DNA from: UBA1765 sp045629945
GTDB taxonomy: Bacteria > Fibrobacterota > Fibrobacteria > Fibrobacterales > Fibrobacteraceae
Length of the DNA: 60,340 bases
Assembly (NCBI GenBank): GCA_045629945.1
Contig: JAZQSE010000006.1
Span: 1-60,340 of the forward strand
Direction: 5' to 3'
Position numbers and translations under genes: made by a program. A model generated the notes under the pieces. It was given only the letters and a program-made list of their open reading frames with translations. It did not search any database and was not told where the DNA came from. This document shows positions 25,431 through 34,153 of the stretch, in pieces. Each line of letters begins with the position of its first letter. Position 1 is the first letter of the stretch.

Positions 25431-26666
25431 ATGAAAAATTTAAAGACTTTCTTAGATTCTGCAATCACTCCATATCACACAGTCCAAGGGATTCGTGAAA
25501 AATTAGAAAATGCCGGTTTCAAGGACGCTTCCAAAGAAAAACTCCAACCCAATGGGGCTTATTATTTTGAAACTGCTGGAACTACAATCGCAGCATTTAG
25601 GCTCCCCGAAAATTACACAGAAAAATCCGCCTTCAGGCTCATAAGTGGACACACCGATTTTCCGGCTTTACGTTTAGCTCCAAACCCTGACAAATACAGC
25701 AAAGAGCAACACCTATTACACCCAGAAATTTATGGTTCTCCGATTCTTTCCTCTTGGTTCGATAGAGATTTACACCTTGCAGGAATGCTCATTGGAGATT
25801 CACTCACTCCAACACTTTTCAATGATTCGGCTCTCTGTAAAATTCCAAATTTAGCGATTCACTTAAACAAAAAAACAGAAACACAAACCATTGACACTCA
25901 AAAAAATCTTGATGCCATAGCAACATTTCAACCAAACGTTTTTCAGTATTTACAAGAAAAATACATACCTCAAAACGAAAAACTACTTTCCTTTGACGCC
26001 TGGCTTTCTGATACATCTTTAGCCAACATTTCAGAAGATGGATACATTTCTTCTGGCCGTTTAGACAATTTACTTTCCTGTGCCGCAGCAGCAAACTCCT
26101 TAATAAACACAGAATCTCATTCAGAAATGGTCACAGGTTTTTTCCTTTTCAACCACGAAGAAATCGGTTCAAACAGTCGCGAAGGTGCAAATGGAAATTT
26201 TGCTTACCGCACTTTAAAACACATTCACGAAGCACTCGGTGGCACAGACTTTGAAAACAAACTATCTAAATCTTTCTTAATTTCTTTAGATGCCGCCCAC
26301 GCCGAACCACCAAATTATTCCGGAGTTATCGAAGAAAACCACGCTCCTCAACTCGGAAAAGGCATTGTTCTAAAAACTAACGCCAAAAAACGCTACGCCA
26401 CAGACGTTTATTCAGAAGCATTCTTAAAAAAACTGACATCTGACTTAAAAATAAATTTGCAACAATTCGTCAATCGAAATGACATTCCGGCAGGTTCTAC
26501 ACTTGGGCCAATTCTCTCCGCAAATCTCGGGATTCCAACTGTTGACATTGGCGTTCCCTTACTCAGCATGCATAGCATAAGAGAAACAGCTCACTACAAA
26601 GATTACACTGACCTTGAAAAAATTTCCGAAGCGTTATTCCGTTCAAAAATGCAATGGATTGAGTAA
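25431..26666 (+). CDS. M18 family aminopeptidase
   Basis: 411 aa from ATG 25431. It is a zinc aminopeptidase: SGHTDFPALRLAPNP (metal His, Asp), LSSWFDRDLHLAG, SGRLDNLLSCAAA, FNHEEIGSNSREGANG (catalytic and metal Glu), SLDAAHAEPPNY (metal Asp) and SMHSIRETAHYKD (metal His) are all in family positions. M18 enzymes trim acidic or neutral N-terminal residues in the cytoplasm. The frame opens at a TTG 14 codons earlier, but the residues there are not family-like. No strong ribosome binding site before 25431. Confidence 0.93.
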   Translation: MKNLKTFLDSAITPYHTVQGIREKLENAGFKDASKEKLQPNGAYYFETAGTTIAAFRLPENYTEKSAFRLISGHTDFPALRLAPNPDKYSKEQHLLHPEIYGSPILSSWFDRDLHLAGMLIGDSLTPTLFNDSALCKIPNLAIHLNKKTETQTIDTQKNLDAIATFQPNVFQYLQEKYIPQNEKLLSFDAWLSDTSLANISEDGYISSGRLDNLLSCAAAANSLINTESHSEMVTGFFLFNHEEIGSNSREGANGNFAYRTLKHIHEALGGTDFENKLSKSFLISLDAAHAEPPNYSGVIEENHAPQLGKGIVLKTNAKKRYATDVYSEAFLKKLTSDLKINLQQFVNRNDIPAGSTLGPILSANLGIPTVDIGVPLLSMHSIRETAHYKDYTDLEKISEALFRSKMQWIE

Positions 26667-26847
26667 AATTTTTTTGGGGTGTTCCCTCCACTTTGTGGAG
26701 GTCGGGCTCTTGCGTTATCTCGTGCCGCTACATCTAACTATAAAATCCTTCTGCGGCACTCGTCCGTTCAGCCAATCGCCAAATAACTAAAAAAAAGAAA
26801 AGCAACAGTCGATTGTCCGAACCCTAACGGGCTTCCATCCCTAACAC
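26667..26847. other. geneless stretch with hairpins at left edge of accessory region
   Basis: No gene is supported. Two hairpins are visible: CCTCCAC (26685-26691), TTT, GTGGAGG (26695-26701); and GTGCCGC (26722-26728) with GCGGCAC (26753-26759). Composition is more GC-rich than the core genes to the left. It adjoins the alaS remnant and looks like decayed or imported sequence. Confidence 0.5.
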
Positions 26848-27102
26848 ATTACATTCGGCATCCAAAACAAACTCTACGTGGATAGTGTCGCCGAGATTGC
26901 AAACAAGGTAAACGATTCCGGAAGCATCGCCGTGATAGTGAGCAAGAACGTTCAAGCCAAGGGCATCAAGGCCGGCAACCTCGTGAAAGACCTAGCCGCT
27001 GTTTGCAGTGGCAGCAGCAGCGGACGCCCAGACCGCGCTCAGGCCGGGACCATTGCCAATGCCAACAACTGGATTAAGTCTAAACTGACCGCTCAGCCTT
27101 AA
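26848..27102 (+). pseudogene. alanyl-tRNA synthetase 3' remnant (DHHA1 end)
   Basis: About 80 codons, closed upstream by a stop at 26842-26844, read VDSVAEIANKVNDSGSIAV..., then KGIKAGNLVKDLAAVC and GRPDRAQAGT, ending in IKSKLTAQP. The GIKAGNLVK...GRPD.AQAG pattern is the C-terminal DHHA1 part of AlaRS, where it normally closes an ~870-aa protein. The catalytic, anticodon-free and editing domains are missing, and the middle of the DHHA1 region appears shortened. The codons are more GC-rich than the genes to the left. It has no start context (first candidate GTG 26878). It is best read as a broken copy left by rearrangement or transfer; the working alaS must lie elsewhere. Confidence 0.75.
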
Positions 27103-27128
27103 ATTCAGAAAAGAACCTGTGGTTAGGT

Positions 27129-27181
27129 TTCGTTCTCGCCAGCACAACTTGTTAATACAAGTCGCTTGTGGCGAGAACGAA
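27129..27181. repeat. long inverted repeat / hairpin after alaS remnant
   Basis: TTCGTTCTCGCCA (27129-27141) and TGGCGAGAACGAA (27169-27181) form a perfect 13-bp stem; the 27-bp loop contains a second short pairing (CTTGT/ACAAG). No T-run follows, so it is not a plain terminator. Confidence 0.7.
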
Positions 27182-27216
27182 GTTGGGTGTTTAAATCCGT
27201 TCGCAATATTGCATAG

Positions 27217-27244
27217 AAAAAGAGTCCCCTAGTGGGACTTTTTT
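27217..27244. terminator. bidirectional terminator
   Basis: AAAAAGAGTCCC (27217-27228), CTAGT, GGGACTTTTTT (27234-27244). It ends the minus-strand lipoprotein gene (stop at 27277) and would also stop plus-strand reading. Confidence 0.9.
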
Positions 27245-27276
27245 GTGAATTGGAGAATGGTGGTTAAATAAAGGGC

Positions 27277-28269
27277 TTAATAGCAGGGGTACTGTTCCAC
27301 CCATTTTCTGAATTCATCTGCTTCGGGAATGCTTTGCGGACAGTCATCGTCTTTGTATATGTAAATCGATCCCGAAGAAAACAAAAGCGCCCCCAACAAG
27401 GCTCCCCCTCCTGCAGAAGCTAAACCAACAAAAGCGTTCTGCGAAAGAACTGTCCCCAACCCTCCGTAAACGAGAGCACTAATTAGGGCGGGTTTGAGTT
27501 TCCCCTGAGTAGTGCTGTCGGCAAGGTTGCATTTTCCATTGAATTCAGAAATAGGTATTGGCGTAGATACGGAACTATATTCTGTTCTCATCCAAACCGT
27601 TTCATTGATATTGTCATAACAGATAGCATTGGAGTTGAAAACTCGAAGGCCGTTTACGATTCGGCCTTTGGGTGCTGCTTTAGCCTCATTTTTAACCCAA
27701 AACCACCGACGTGGGATTGTGTGTAAACTGGATTTTTTGTACGAAGAATCTTTTGTATGGGTTATTTTAGTTTCTTTTGATTCGCTATTTTTTTTTGAAA
27801 CAGACTTCTGTACGGAAAGAGAATCCATGGTCAACTTATAATCCCATCGTTTTTTGATACTGGGATCATTGTATTCAGCGATAATACCTGATGTTCCCAT
27901 AATGGCTGCTCCGAGGAAAATTCCCAAGGGAAAAGGAGTGAAAATCATGGCAGTCCCAGTTCCAATGGTTCCCAAAGCGATTGCTGTTTTGCCGGTTTCA
28001 TTTTCAATCTCAATGTCTTTATGAAGGGTGTAATTCTTTATTTCCTTTCCCTCGATAACGATTCTTAATTGCGCTCCTTCAATGGTATCTTGGTCTACTT
28101 GCATGTGCAATGGGGTACTACCTACATATTGGGAGTCTATGTAAATTGCAGCCTGTAGATTGGCTGGCGTTGAAACATTTAATGTACGTATGGTATGAGT
28201 GTTGTTAGCACAGCCGGTAAGAAATATTGCCGGCAAAATGAACAACAAGGAGATTGGGCAATTTCTCAT
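27277..28269 (-). CDS. PEGA-like lipoprotein
   Basis: 330 aa. The signal peptide ends in FLTGC (lipobox, Cys20). Residues about 30-90 (LNVSTPANLQAAIYIDSQYVGSTPL) resemble a PEGA-type surface domain. Two Gly/Ala-rich hydrophobic stretches follow (about 95-130, IALGTIGTGTAMIFTPFPLGIFLGAAIMGTSG, and about 262-305, ALVYGGLGTVL...GGGALLGALLF), each long enough for a hairpin in a membrane. The final part is Cys-containing and polar. Function unknown. It is divergent from the lipoprotein run starting at 28302, with only 32 bp between the starts, so the two share a promoter region. Confidence 0.72.
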   Translation of the reverse strand: MRNCPISLLFILPAIFLTGCANNTHTIRTLNVSTPANLQAAIYIDSQYVGSTPLHMQVDQDTIEGAQLRIVIEGKEIKNYTLHKDIEIENETGKTAIALGTIGTGTAMIFTPFPLGIFLGAAIMGTSGIIAEYNDPSIKKRWDYKLTMDSLSVQKSVSKKNSESKETKITHTKDSSYKKSSLHTIPRRWFWVKNEAKAAPKGRIVNGLRVFNSNAICYDNINETVWMRTEYSSVSTPIPISEFNGKCNLADSTTQGKLKPALISALVYGGLGTVLSQNAFVGLASAGGGALLGALLFSSGSIYIYKDDDCPQSIPEADEFRKWVEQYPCY

Positions 28270-28301
28270 AGTATGAAATAATAATTAAATTTATTATCAA
28301 C

Positions 28302-29201
28302 ATGTTTTCTTTGAATTTGCGATTGCCTATTTTACTATTAGCAGTTGTATTACTTTGTGGATGTGGTACATATAAAATGTCCGTTAACCAGGGAAGTTTT
28401 GACACGTCTGTACCTCCGACGGTTCGTGGTGCAGAATTCGAAATGCAGTCAAATTCCTCGGCTACGCGGTTGACTTTGGGTGTGCAGGAATATGCAAGAA
28501 AAACCACTAAACTTTCTAAAGTAAAAAACGGGGCGTCAATAGTATGCTATAAGACCTGTAGTGATATAGATGAATATTCAGAAATCCTTCCTCCGACAGT
28601 GGCGGATATTTCGTATGTCTTTACCTCGTTCCCGGTAACCTTTGAATATGAACATTTGCAAAAAAGTGAAATCCGCTATATTTCTTATGGTGTAGGCCTT
28701 GACCCCATGCCCTATGGAGAAGTTGCGGTGGGTTTGAATTTTCGCTTTGGCGAAATGGGACTTTCGTCTTACTTTGGCTTAGATTTTGGGAAAACGAAGT
28801 ATAATTACGACAACATCAGTTATACGCCCTGCTTTATTTTCTGCGGTGAAGACATTGATCATGACGAAAATACGAATTACAATAGTTGGCAATTCCATTT
28901 TCGTGGCGGTATAGGTGCTTACATGAGCCTTTTCCTTGGAAATATTGCATTGACCTATTCTCCTCAATTGAATTCTCCTTGGCTTTGGAAAACGGACTTG
29001 AATACAAAAGATTATTTGGGAGACGATGGGAGAGACTATGACATTTCCTTTGATTTTCCGAAAGTTATATCTAACTATTTTGGCGTGTCCTATGACTTTC
29101 ACAAGTCCGTGCAATATAGCATGGGCATCACGATCTTGAATGGTTGGCAGCTACACGAACGGCTGTATTTCCTTTCGTCTTCCATATCGTATATCTTTTA
29201 G
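28302..29201 (+). CDS. lipoprotein, first gene of accessory lipoprotein run
   Basis: 299 aa. Signal peptide with lipobox VLLCGC (Cys at about residue 20-21). The rest is beta-rich with alternating aromatic residues (YISYGVGLDPMPYGEVAVGLNFRFG, GLSSYFGLDFGKTKY, WQFHFRGGIGAYMSLFLG) and ends SSSISYIF, a terminal aromatic residue like outer-membrane beta-barrels. A lipid anchor plus a possible barrel is unusual. Function unknown. The next gene starts 9 bp later. Confidence 0.65.
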   Translation: MFSLNLRLPILLLAVVLLCGCGTYKMSVNQGSFDTSVPPTVRGAEFEMQSNSSATRLTLGVQEYARKTTKLSKVKNGASIVCYKTCSDIDEYSEILPPTVADISYVFTSFPVTFEYEHLQKSEIRYISYGVGLDPMPYGEVAVGLNFRFGEMGLSSYFGLDFGKTKYNYDNISYTPCFIFCGEDIDHDENTNYNSWQFHFRGGIGAYMSLFLGNIALTYSPQLNSPWLWKTDLNTKDYLGDDGRDYDISFDFPKVISNYFGVSYDFHKSVQYSMGITILNGWQLHERLYFLSSSISYIF

Positions 29202-29209
29202 GGGCTGAA

Positions 29210-29755
29210 ATGAAAAGGCTTTGTTTTGTAATTGTATCTTGTATGGTTGCCCTTTGCATGGAGGCCTGTTCGCCTATTTTCAATTCCGAGGAAGGTTCCT
29301 ATTCTAAAACAGTGAATTTTCAGGAACTCCGCAAAACCTATATTTCCATGGATGATTCTGTTCTTATTTCCTCTAAAAGTTTAAAAGACAGCCTAGGCTT
29401 GACCTATATGGATAGTATCGTAGGCGGTGAAAGTCGCGTGACCTATCAGCTGACTCGGCAAAGGACAAAGTTAGATCTTTACATAGACATTTATGGTTGT
29501 TTTGATATGTATTGCTCGACGGCGAATATGGTTGTTTTCCGTACGGGAAACTATGAAAAATCAAAGTCATTGAAAAAGGGAAAATTTGAATTTTCAAAAC
29601 CCAATCGAGATTTTATTTCCGCAGATGAATTCGGGGCGGATTGCAAGTTGAATGTATATAATTTCTTCAAATTGAAAATAGATCAGGCCGATGTTCAGGT
29701 GGATTGGACCGTTCAGGAATCCCGTAAAACTTGTGAAGTGACTTACTACTACTAA
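29210..29755 (+). CDS. small secreted protein / lipoprotein A1
   Basis: 181 aa from ATG 29210 (GGGGCTGAA upstream; an open frame to 29144 is inside the previous gene and unlike a signal peptide). The signal segment RLCFVIVSCMVALCMEAC ends in a Cys, but MEAC is a poor lipobox. The mature part is polar, with four to five Cys and many strands. Same general design as the 220-aa protein at 31475. Together with the next large lipoprotein it forms the first of two small-plus-large gene pairs. Function unknown. Confidence 0.6.
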   Translation: MKRLCFVIVSCMVALCMEACSPIFNSEEGSYSKTVNFQELRKTYISMDDSVLISSKSLKDSLGLTYMDSIVGGESRVTYQLTRQRTKLDLYIDIYGCFDMYCSTANMVVFRTGNYEKSKSLKKGKFEFSKPNRDFISADEFGADCKLNVYNFFKLKIDQADVQVDWTVQESRKTCEVTYYY

Positions 29756-29763
29756 GGTAGAAA

Positions 29764-31488
29764 ATGATTAAGCTTTTATTGACATTTTTCTTTTTCCTGT
29801 TTTTAGGCTGTAGCGATGATGAATCGGGTTATGATGTAGTGGATGTTCGCTGGAAAAAGTCTATCGAAGATTTTCAGGTAAATAGTTGTTCGCTCCAAGT
29901 CAACATGAGTGAACAAGTCTGGTTTATGAATTTTGAAAATGCAAATACCTATCACTATGGCCAGCGATTAGTGAATTTTGTTGTGGATTCGGTGCTGCTT
30001 AGAAATATTTCGGATTCTTTTGAAACGATTTCTTCTTATAAGTTAAATGAGCATGTCCTGGAAACTGTAAATTACTGGAAAGACACGATTAGGACGACTT
30101 GGTACAGTAATGGAACAAATCCTGTTTACAATTCTATCGTTGTATTTGACATCTATATTTCAAATTCCTTGAATCTTAAGGCCATAGGAAGGTTAAAAAG
30201 TAATTCCACTCTTACTTTGGATCTTGCGTCCTTGTGGAAATATGCGCAGACGAAAAAATATGTGGAGGAAAATGGCTATCCGTTGAATTTGGCCTTTGAA
30301 CTGGCCGAAAAAGAATATGAAAGGGATAAGGGTAGCGCATTTTATGGAAACATTATTCACTTTCTAGCATTTGCCTTTTACGCGGGTAATGCCAGACAAG
30401 AAATATTTGACGAATTACAGTCAGAACTTTATTCCTTTGAAGGTAAGGCGGATTCAGACTTTCAAGCGATGTTCTTAGATTCTTCCTTAAAGCACTTTTA
30501 CTATTTGCCTCGTTATATGCTAGAGTCTGTAACTTCTGCCAATGGTAGGGATACCATTCAAAATGAGAACAGTCTTTATAATGGGGATATTTTAAATTGC
30601 GACAATAATTTTTGCAGGATCGCCTATACTCAAGGCCTCACTTGCGATAGTAGCTATACTGGTTCCGTAACGATTGTGAATGATACCAATATCCTTTATT
30701 GTACGGGTTCAAACTGGATAGAAAGGGCTCTTTATGAAAAAGTTTTGCCGTATGGTTATTATAAAAATCACGTAGATTTTTTCCTAAACAAAATAGTGGG
30801 GCCATGTGTAGAAAAATACGACAAGGCAAATGTGTTGAATCGTTATTTTTGGTGTAATGATAGCTTAAGATGGGTCGAAGGTCAGCAAATAGATTATGAT
30901 GTAGGATTTTGCGGCAAGGATTACCGCGTTGGAACCATGACGGAATTTGCGGATACTTTGTTCTTCTGTGCAGAAAATACGTCATGGGAAACAGTTTCTG
31001 AAGATTTCGCCATGTTGTACAGAGATTCCTCTGGTGGAAATTGCAGCAAAAAAAGCAAATACCTGCAACTTATGAATGATCATGGCAGGTTATGGATGTG
31101 TGTCGAACAGCCGTCAGAGAAAACCGCGTATGGCTGGAAGAATATTTCTGAAACGGATACTGCGCGGACAGAATATATTCAAATCCAAGATTCTATGGAA
31201 ACCATTATTTATGGGGATAAACTGGGGAACGTCATGTACTTGCATACGGATTCAGCCTTCAAGGATTTTTATAATGTTACGGAAGTGTATGATGTGAGAA
31301 AAAAACAAATGTACCAGGCACAGGTCTTTGAAGATTGTCTATGGCTGGCTTCTGCAGCGGCAGAATGTCCTTCTTCCTTTGACAGACCAGCATATCAAAA
31401 GTGCACTTTCCCGCCGGGATATGAGATAAGCGGTGACTATTGTACAAAGAAAATCCAAAGATGGGTGAGTGCCGATGAAGATCTTTAG
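29764..31488 (+). CDS. large Cys-rich lipoprotein A2 with C..aromatic-C..W repeats
   Basis: 574 aa. Signal peptide with lipobox LFLGC (Cys16). A helical middle (about 150-270) precedes a C-terminal half holding at least four related units of the form Cys, about 15-22 residues, aromatic-x-Cys, 3-6 residues, Trp: CDSSYTG..ILYCTGSNW, CVEKY...YFWCNDSLRW, CGKDY...LFFCAENTSW and CSKK...LWMCVEQ. Similar units are common in Fibrobacter surface lipoproteins and may be disulfide-bonded (inference). Function unknown. Starts 8 bp after the previous gene; its end overlaps the next start. Confidence 0.72.
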   Translation: MIKLLLTFFFFLFLGCSDDESGYDVVDVRWKKSIEDFQVNSCSLQVNMSEQVWFMNFENANTYHYGQRLVNFVVDSVLLRNISDSFETISSYKLNEHVLETVNYWKDTIRTTWYSNGTNPVYNSIVVFDIYISNSLNLKAIGRLKSNSTLTLDLASLWKYAQTKKYVEENGYPLNLAFELAEKEYERDKGSAFYGNIIHFLAFAFYAGNARQEIFDELQSELYSFEGKADSDFQAMFLDSSLKHFYYLPRYMLESVTSANGRDTIQNENSLYNGDILNCDNNFCRIAYTQGLTCDSSYTGSVTIVNDTNILYCTGSNWIERALYEKVLPYGYYKNHVDFFLNKIVGPCVEKYDKANVLNRYFWCNDSLRWVEGQQIDYDVGFCGKDYRVGTMTEFADTLFFCAENTSWETVSEDFAMLYRDSSGGNCSKKSKYLQLMNDHGRLWMCVEQPSEKTAYGWKNISETDTARTEYIQIQDSMETIIYGDKLGNVMYLHTDSAFKDFYNVTEVYDVRKKQMYQAQVFEDCLWLASAAAECPSSFDRPAYQKCTFPPGYEISGDYCTKKIQRWVSADEDL

Positions 31489-32137
31489 AAATATTCTCGT
31501 TGCGACAATCGTTCTTCTGTCGTTCGGCGCCCTTACCGGCTGTCTTATGAATTCCGATGACGATGACCATTATAGGTGGCGTAAGGTGCAGAATAATTTT
31601 TATTATTATACCCTTTCGTCCAAGTTCATTGATTCCTATATCCTAGAAACGGATGCCTTTGATCAATCGCCTTCGGTGCATCGATATGAGGGCTATACGC
31701 CTCTTTCCGATAGTTTAAATGCCTTGGCTACAACGGATTCTACGGCTCCTTTGGTAAATGTGAACTTTATGGTTGATAATGTTCGCTATGGAAGGACTAC
31801 CTATATCATTGGGCTTACGATATGTACCGCAAAACAATGCTGGAATTTTAATAACTGCATCTTTTTGGAAGTCTATTGCAATGAACTTGACTGCTCCGAT
31901 TTGTCAATGGTGGTCTTGAAGGCTAAAAAAGACAATCATACGGAAATCTATGGGCCTGAATATTTGGAGGTGAAAAAGCCCGCCCATGAGTTGATTCCCA
32001 ATGATGACGAATCCTTTAATTATCGTACGGAAATGAAAGTTTATGGGCACTATCGATTCGAGTTGAATTCGTCGGAAATGAAACTAGATTTCGAAGCGCA
32101 GAACTCAGATTTGCATGTTTGGGATGATCCATGGTGA
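31475..32137 (+). CDS. small lipoprotein B1
   Basis: 220 aa from ATG 31475, overlapping the previous gene by 14 bp; a GTG two codons earlier is possible. Signal peptide and lipobox GALTGC (Cys at about 23). The mature part is strand-rich and acidic, with Cys pairs in TICTAKQCWNFNNC and EVYCNELDC. It is of similar size and position to the 181-aa gene, so it looks like the small partner of a second small-plus-large pair. Function unknown. Confidence 0.65.
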   Translation: MKIFRNILVATIVLLSFGALTGCLMNSDDDDHYRWRKVQNNFYYYTLSSKFIDSYILETDAFDQSPSVHRYEGYTPLSDSLNALATTDSTAPLVNVNFMVDNVRYGRTTYIIGLTICTAKQCWNFNNCIFLEVYCNELDCSDLSMVVLKAKKDNHTEIYGPEYLEVKKPAHELIPNDDESFNYRTEMKVYGHYRFELNSSEMKLDFEAQNSDLHVWDDPW

Positions 32138-33678
32138 GATGTAAATTTACATTATTTCTTTTCGTCTTAGTTGCTGGGCTGCTGATAGCTTGCTCTGATG
32201 ATGGATATTTTCTAGAAACAGCCTACGGCTGCTATAATTGCTCAGACGGATATCTGGGCCTCGAAAATAGGGATCTTGGCTTGAGCAATGCCTGCAACGG
32301 ATTTGATAAATTGTATAAGAGGCGTGATAAGGTAAACTTTATTGCAGAAAAGTACCATGCCTACGAAATAGATGCTTCGCAAAAAGTCCTACGCGAAACT
32401 GAGGATGAATACTCGCACTATTTTATAGATAAAACCACTTACCTTTCGAATCTTCTTTATGTGAAAATTTCGGGATATTGGCTTTTTGAAGATTCAACGG
32501 AAGGAGAAATCATTGATTCGATCAAGGTTCCCTACGTTTTGGAACGCTATATGGATATAGCCGACGGAAATTCTGTTGTCATAGGTTTGGCTAATCATTT
32601 TGTTGCGCCTCGTGTACGCTACCTTATGGATAAAATGGGCTATGCGCTGCGTGTCGCGGAAAATGTGGCCTTGGACGAGTTCGCTCATTTTTGGGGAAAC
32701 GATGCGGCGATTCTTTTTGCGTTGGACGAAAAGATGACGCCGGATTCCATCGTTCCCTATTTAGACCGGTTGCGAGAAGATTTTAGGGAAGATGGAACCA
32801 TAGAAGATTCTTTGGAACTTGCCTATATTGCCGACGAGGTTATGGAGGTTTCGGTAAGTAAAGAACTTGAAGATCGTTTTATTCGAGTGGGCTATTTTAT
32901 CAAGGAGTGCAAAGAAAATCATGTGGAAAAGAATCACAATCCCTATAGCAAATACCCCTATTTAGTTTGTGAATTGGACCGCACTCGCTTTCCTTACAGA
33001 TATATTTTGCGTAAACCGAGATTTGACGAAGATAGATTTGGAGAATGTAATTCAGAGAATAACGAAGAAATAAAGTACGATTCTCTTATGCAAGGCTTCT
33101 TTGTGTGTCAATCTGTATGGACGTATAATATCGGTGACGAGGATTTTTTTTCGGATCATTGTGATGAAATAGAACCCGGAGCCTACAAAACGAAACGAGC
33201 TCATTTTTATTGCAAAGAAAATGGAGAGTACATGACCATTTCTGAATTGGATTACTTGCATGGTATATGCGCCAGGGATTCTCTCTTGAATAATGCTTCC
33301 ATTGACTCCGCTTGGAAATATAACTATGCCTATTATGCCTGCAAACAATCGGGCTGGGCTCAGTTGACCTTTAGAGAGACTGCAGAAAATTATGACGTGG
33401 ATATAGACTCTGCACTGATTGTTTACGAGGAAAATAAGGATTCCATCCAGAAAATGCTCCCTGCTTGCAGTTGGGAAATGCAGACTTATCCCATTACAGA
33501 ATATGATGGTTTCCCCTTTATCTGCGGTTCCGTAAAAAAAGGCGACAGTAAGGTTTCTTGGCTACCAGTGGCCTATGCCGACACCCTCTATGCAAGGTAC
33601 ATTGACGTTTCGCTACCTAGCGATAATGTGATGGATGTGCTTTGTGTTGGGGATTCTGTGACGGTCTCTAAGCACTAA
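32131..33678 (+). CDS. large Cys-rich lipoprotein B2 with C..aromatic-C..W repeats
   Basis: 515 aa. Lipobox GLLIAC (Cys21). A helical segment (about 140-245, including LADEFAHFWG-type EFAHFWGNDAAILFALDE) precedes C-terminal units like those of the 574-aa protein: GECNSENN...FFVCQSVW, HCDEIEPG...HFYCKENGEY, GICARD...YYACKQSGW and ACSWEM...FICG. Same architecture as A2 without close identity, suggesting an old duplication or a shared family. Its ATG overlaps the previous stop by 7 bp. Last gene of the lipoprotein run. Confidence 0.72.
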   Translation: MVRCKFTLFLFVLVAGLLIACSDDGYFLETAYGCYNCSDGYLGLENRDLGLSNACNGFDKLYKRRDKVNFIAEKYHAYEIDASQKVLRETEDEYSHYFIDKTTYLSNLLYVKISGYWLFEDSTEGEIIDSIKVPYVLERYMDIADGNSVVIGLANHFVAPRVRYLMDKMGYALRVAENVALDEFAHFWGNDAAILFALDEKMTPDSIVPYLDRLREDFREDGTIEDSLELAYIADEVMEVSVSKELEDRFIRVGYFIKECKENHVEKNHNPYSKYPYLVCELDRTRFPYRYILRKPRFDEDRFGECNSENNEEIKYDSLMQGFFVCQSVWTYNIGDEDFFSDHCDEIEPGAYKTKRAHFYCKENGEYMTISELDYLHGICARDSLLNNASIDSAWKYNYAYYACKQSGWAQLTFRETAENYDVDIDSALIVYEENKDSIQKMLPACSWEMQTYPITEYDGFPFICGSVKKGDSKVSWLPVAYADTLYARYIDVSLPSDNVMDVLCVGDSVTVSKH

Positions 33679-33790
33679 ATAATTGAGTTGGTGCAGAAAA
33701 AAAACGACAATCTTGTACTAAAAAAGGCCTCGGTATTGTCTGTGGTCTCATTTATGAATTCGTTCGGGGGAGAGGCTATCGCCTACTTGA

Positions 33791-34153
33791 TTGCAAGATA
33801 ACGCAGGTAAAACCAAGCTAGTCCAGGTTGCCTTTGGCGATAGAATAATGTATATTGTGAACATGGTCAATTCTAAGGCAATCCTGTCTAATGACGGATG
33901 TTACATATCCTTCTCCTTTAACGGGCGAACTATACGGTTTAAGGGACCGTATAGCCTTGTTAAAATTGCAAAGGTGAAGGAATGGGACAATGGCTACTTG
34001 GTGATCGATGCCGTATATAGCCAAAACAAAGACAAACTCGTTGAAGATTATATCGACCTGATCCCTATCCTTGAAGACCTTTATATTGACCCGGAACATT
34101 TCTTACAACCGATAAAATCTGTCGAGGTGGACAATGTCCGAGCAACAGCTTAA
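33791..34153 (+). CDS. small protein, first of a three-gene operon
   Basis: Up to 120 aa. The core reads VQVAFGDRIMYIVNMVN, ISFSFNGRTIRFKGPYSLVKIA and, near the C-terminus, DYIDLIPILEDLYIDPEHFLQPI. This last pattern recurs with DUF4160-type partners in Fibrobacter genomes as I recall, but no named domain is certain. The start is unclear: TTG 33791 has a GA-rich site 15 bp away, ATG 33848 has none. It overlaps the next gene by 20 bp. No signal peptide. Possibly part of a toxin-antitoxin-like unit; unproven. Confidence 0.6.
   Translation: MQDNAGKTKLVQVAFGDRIMYIVNMVNSKAILSNDGCYISFSFNGRTIRFKGPYSLVKIAKVKEWDNGYLVIDAVYSQNKDKLVEDYIDLIPILEDLYIDPEHFLQPIKSVEVDNVRATA

Noticed and set aside
27129..27181. 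Integron attC-like site
   Set aside because: A GTTGGGT follows the right arm but the matching RYYYAAC core on the left is missing, and there is no integrase or cassette array.
33679..33801. 40 sense codons in frame after the stop of the 515-aa lipoprotein, with an internal ATG at 33754
   Set aside because: Length is not exceptional, no recognisable domain, and the stop is clean; a read-through tail or separate small gene cannot be supported.
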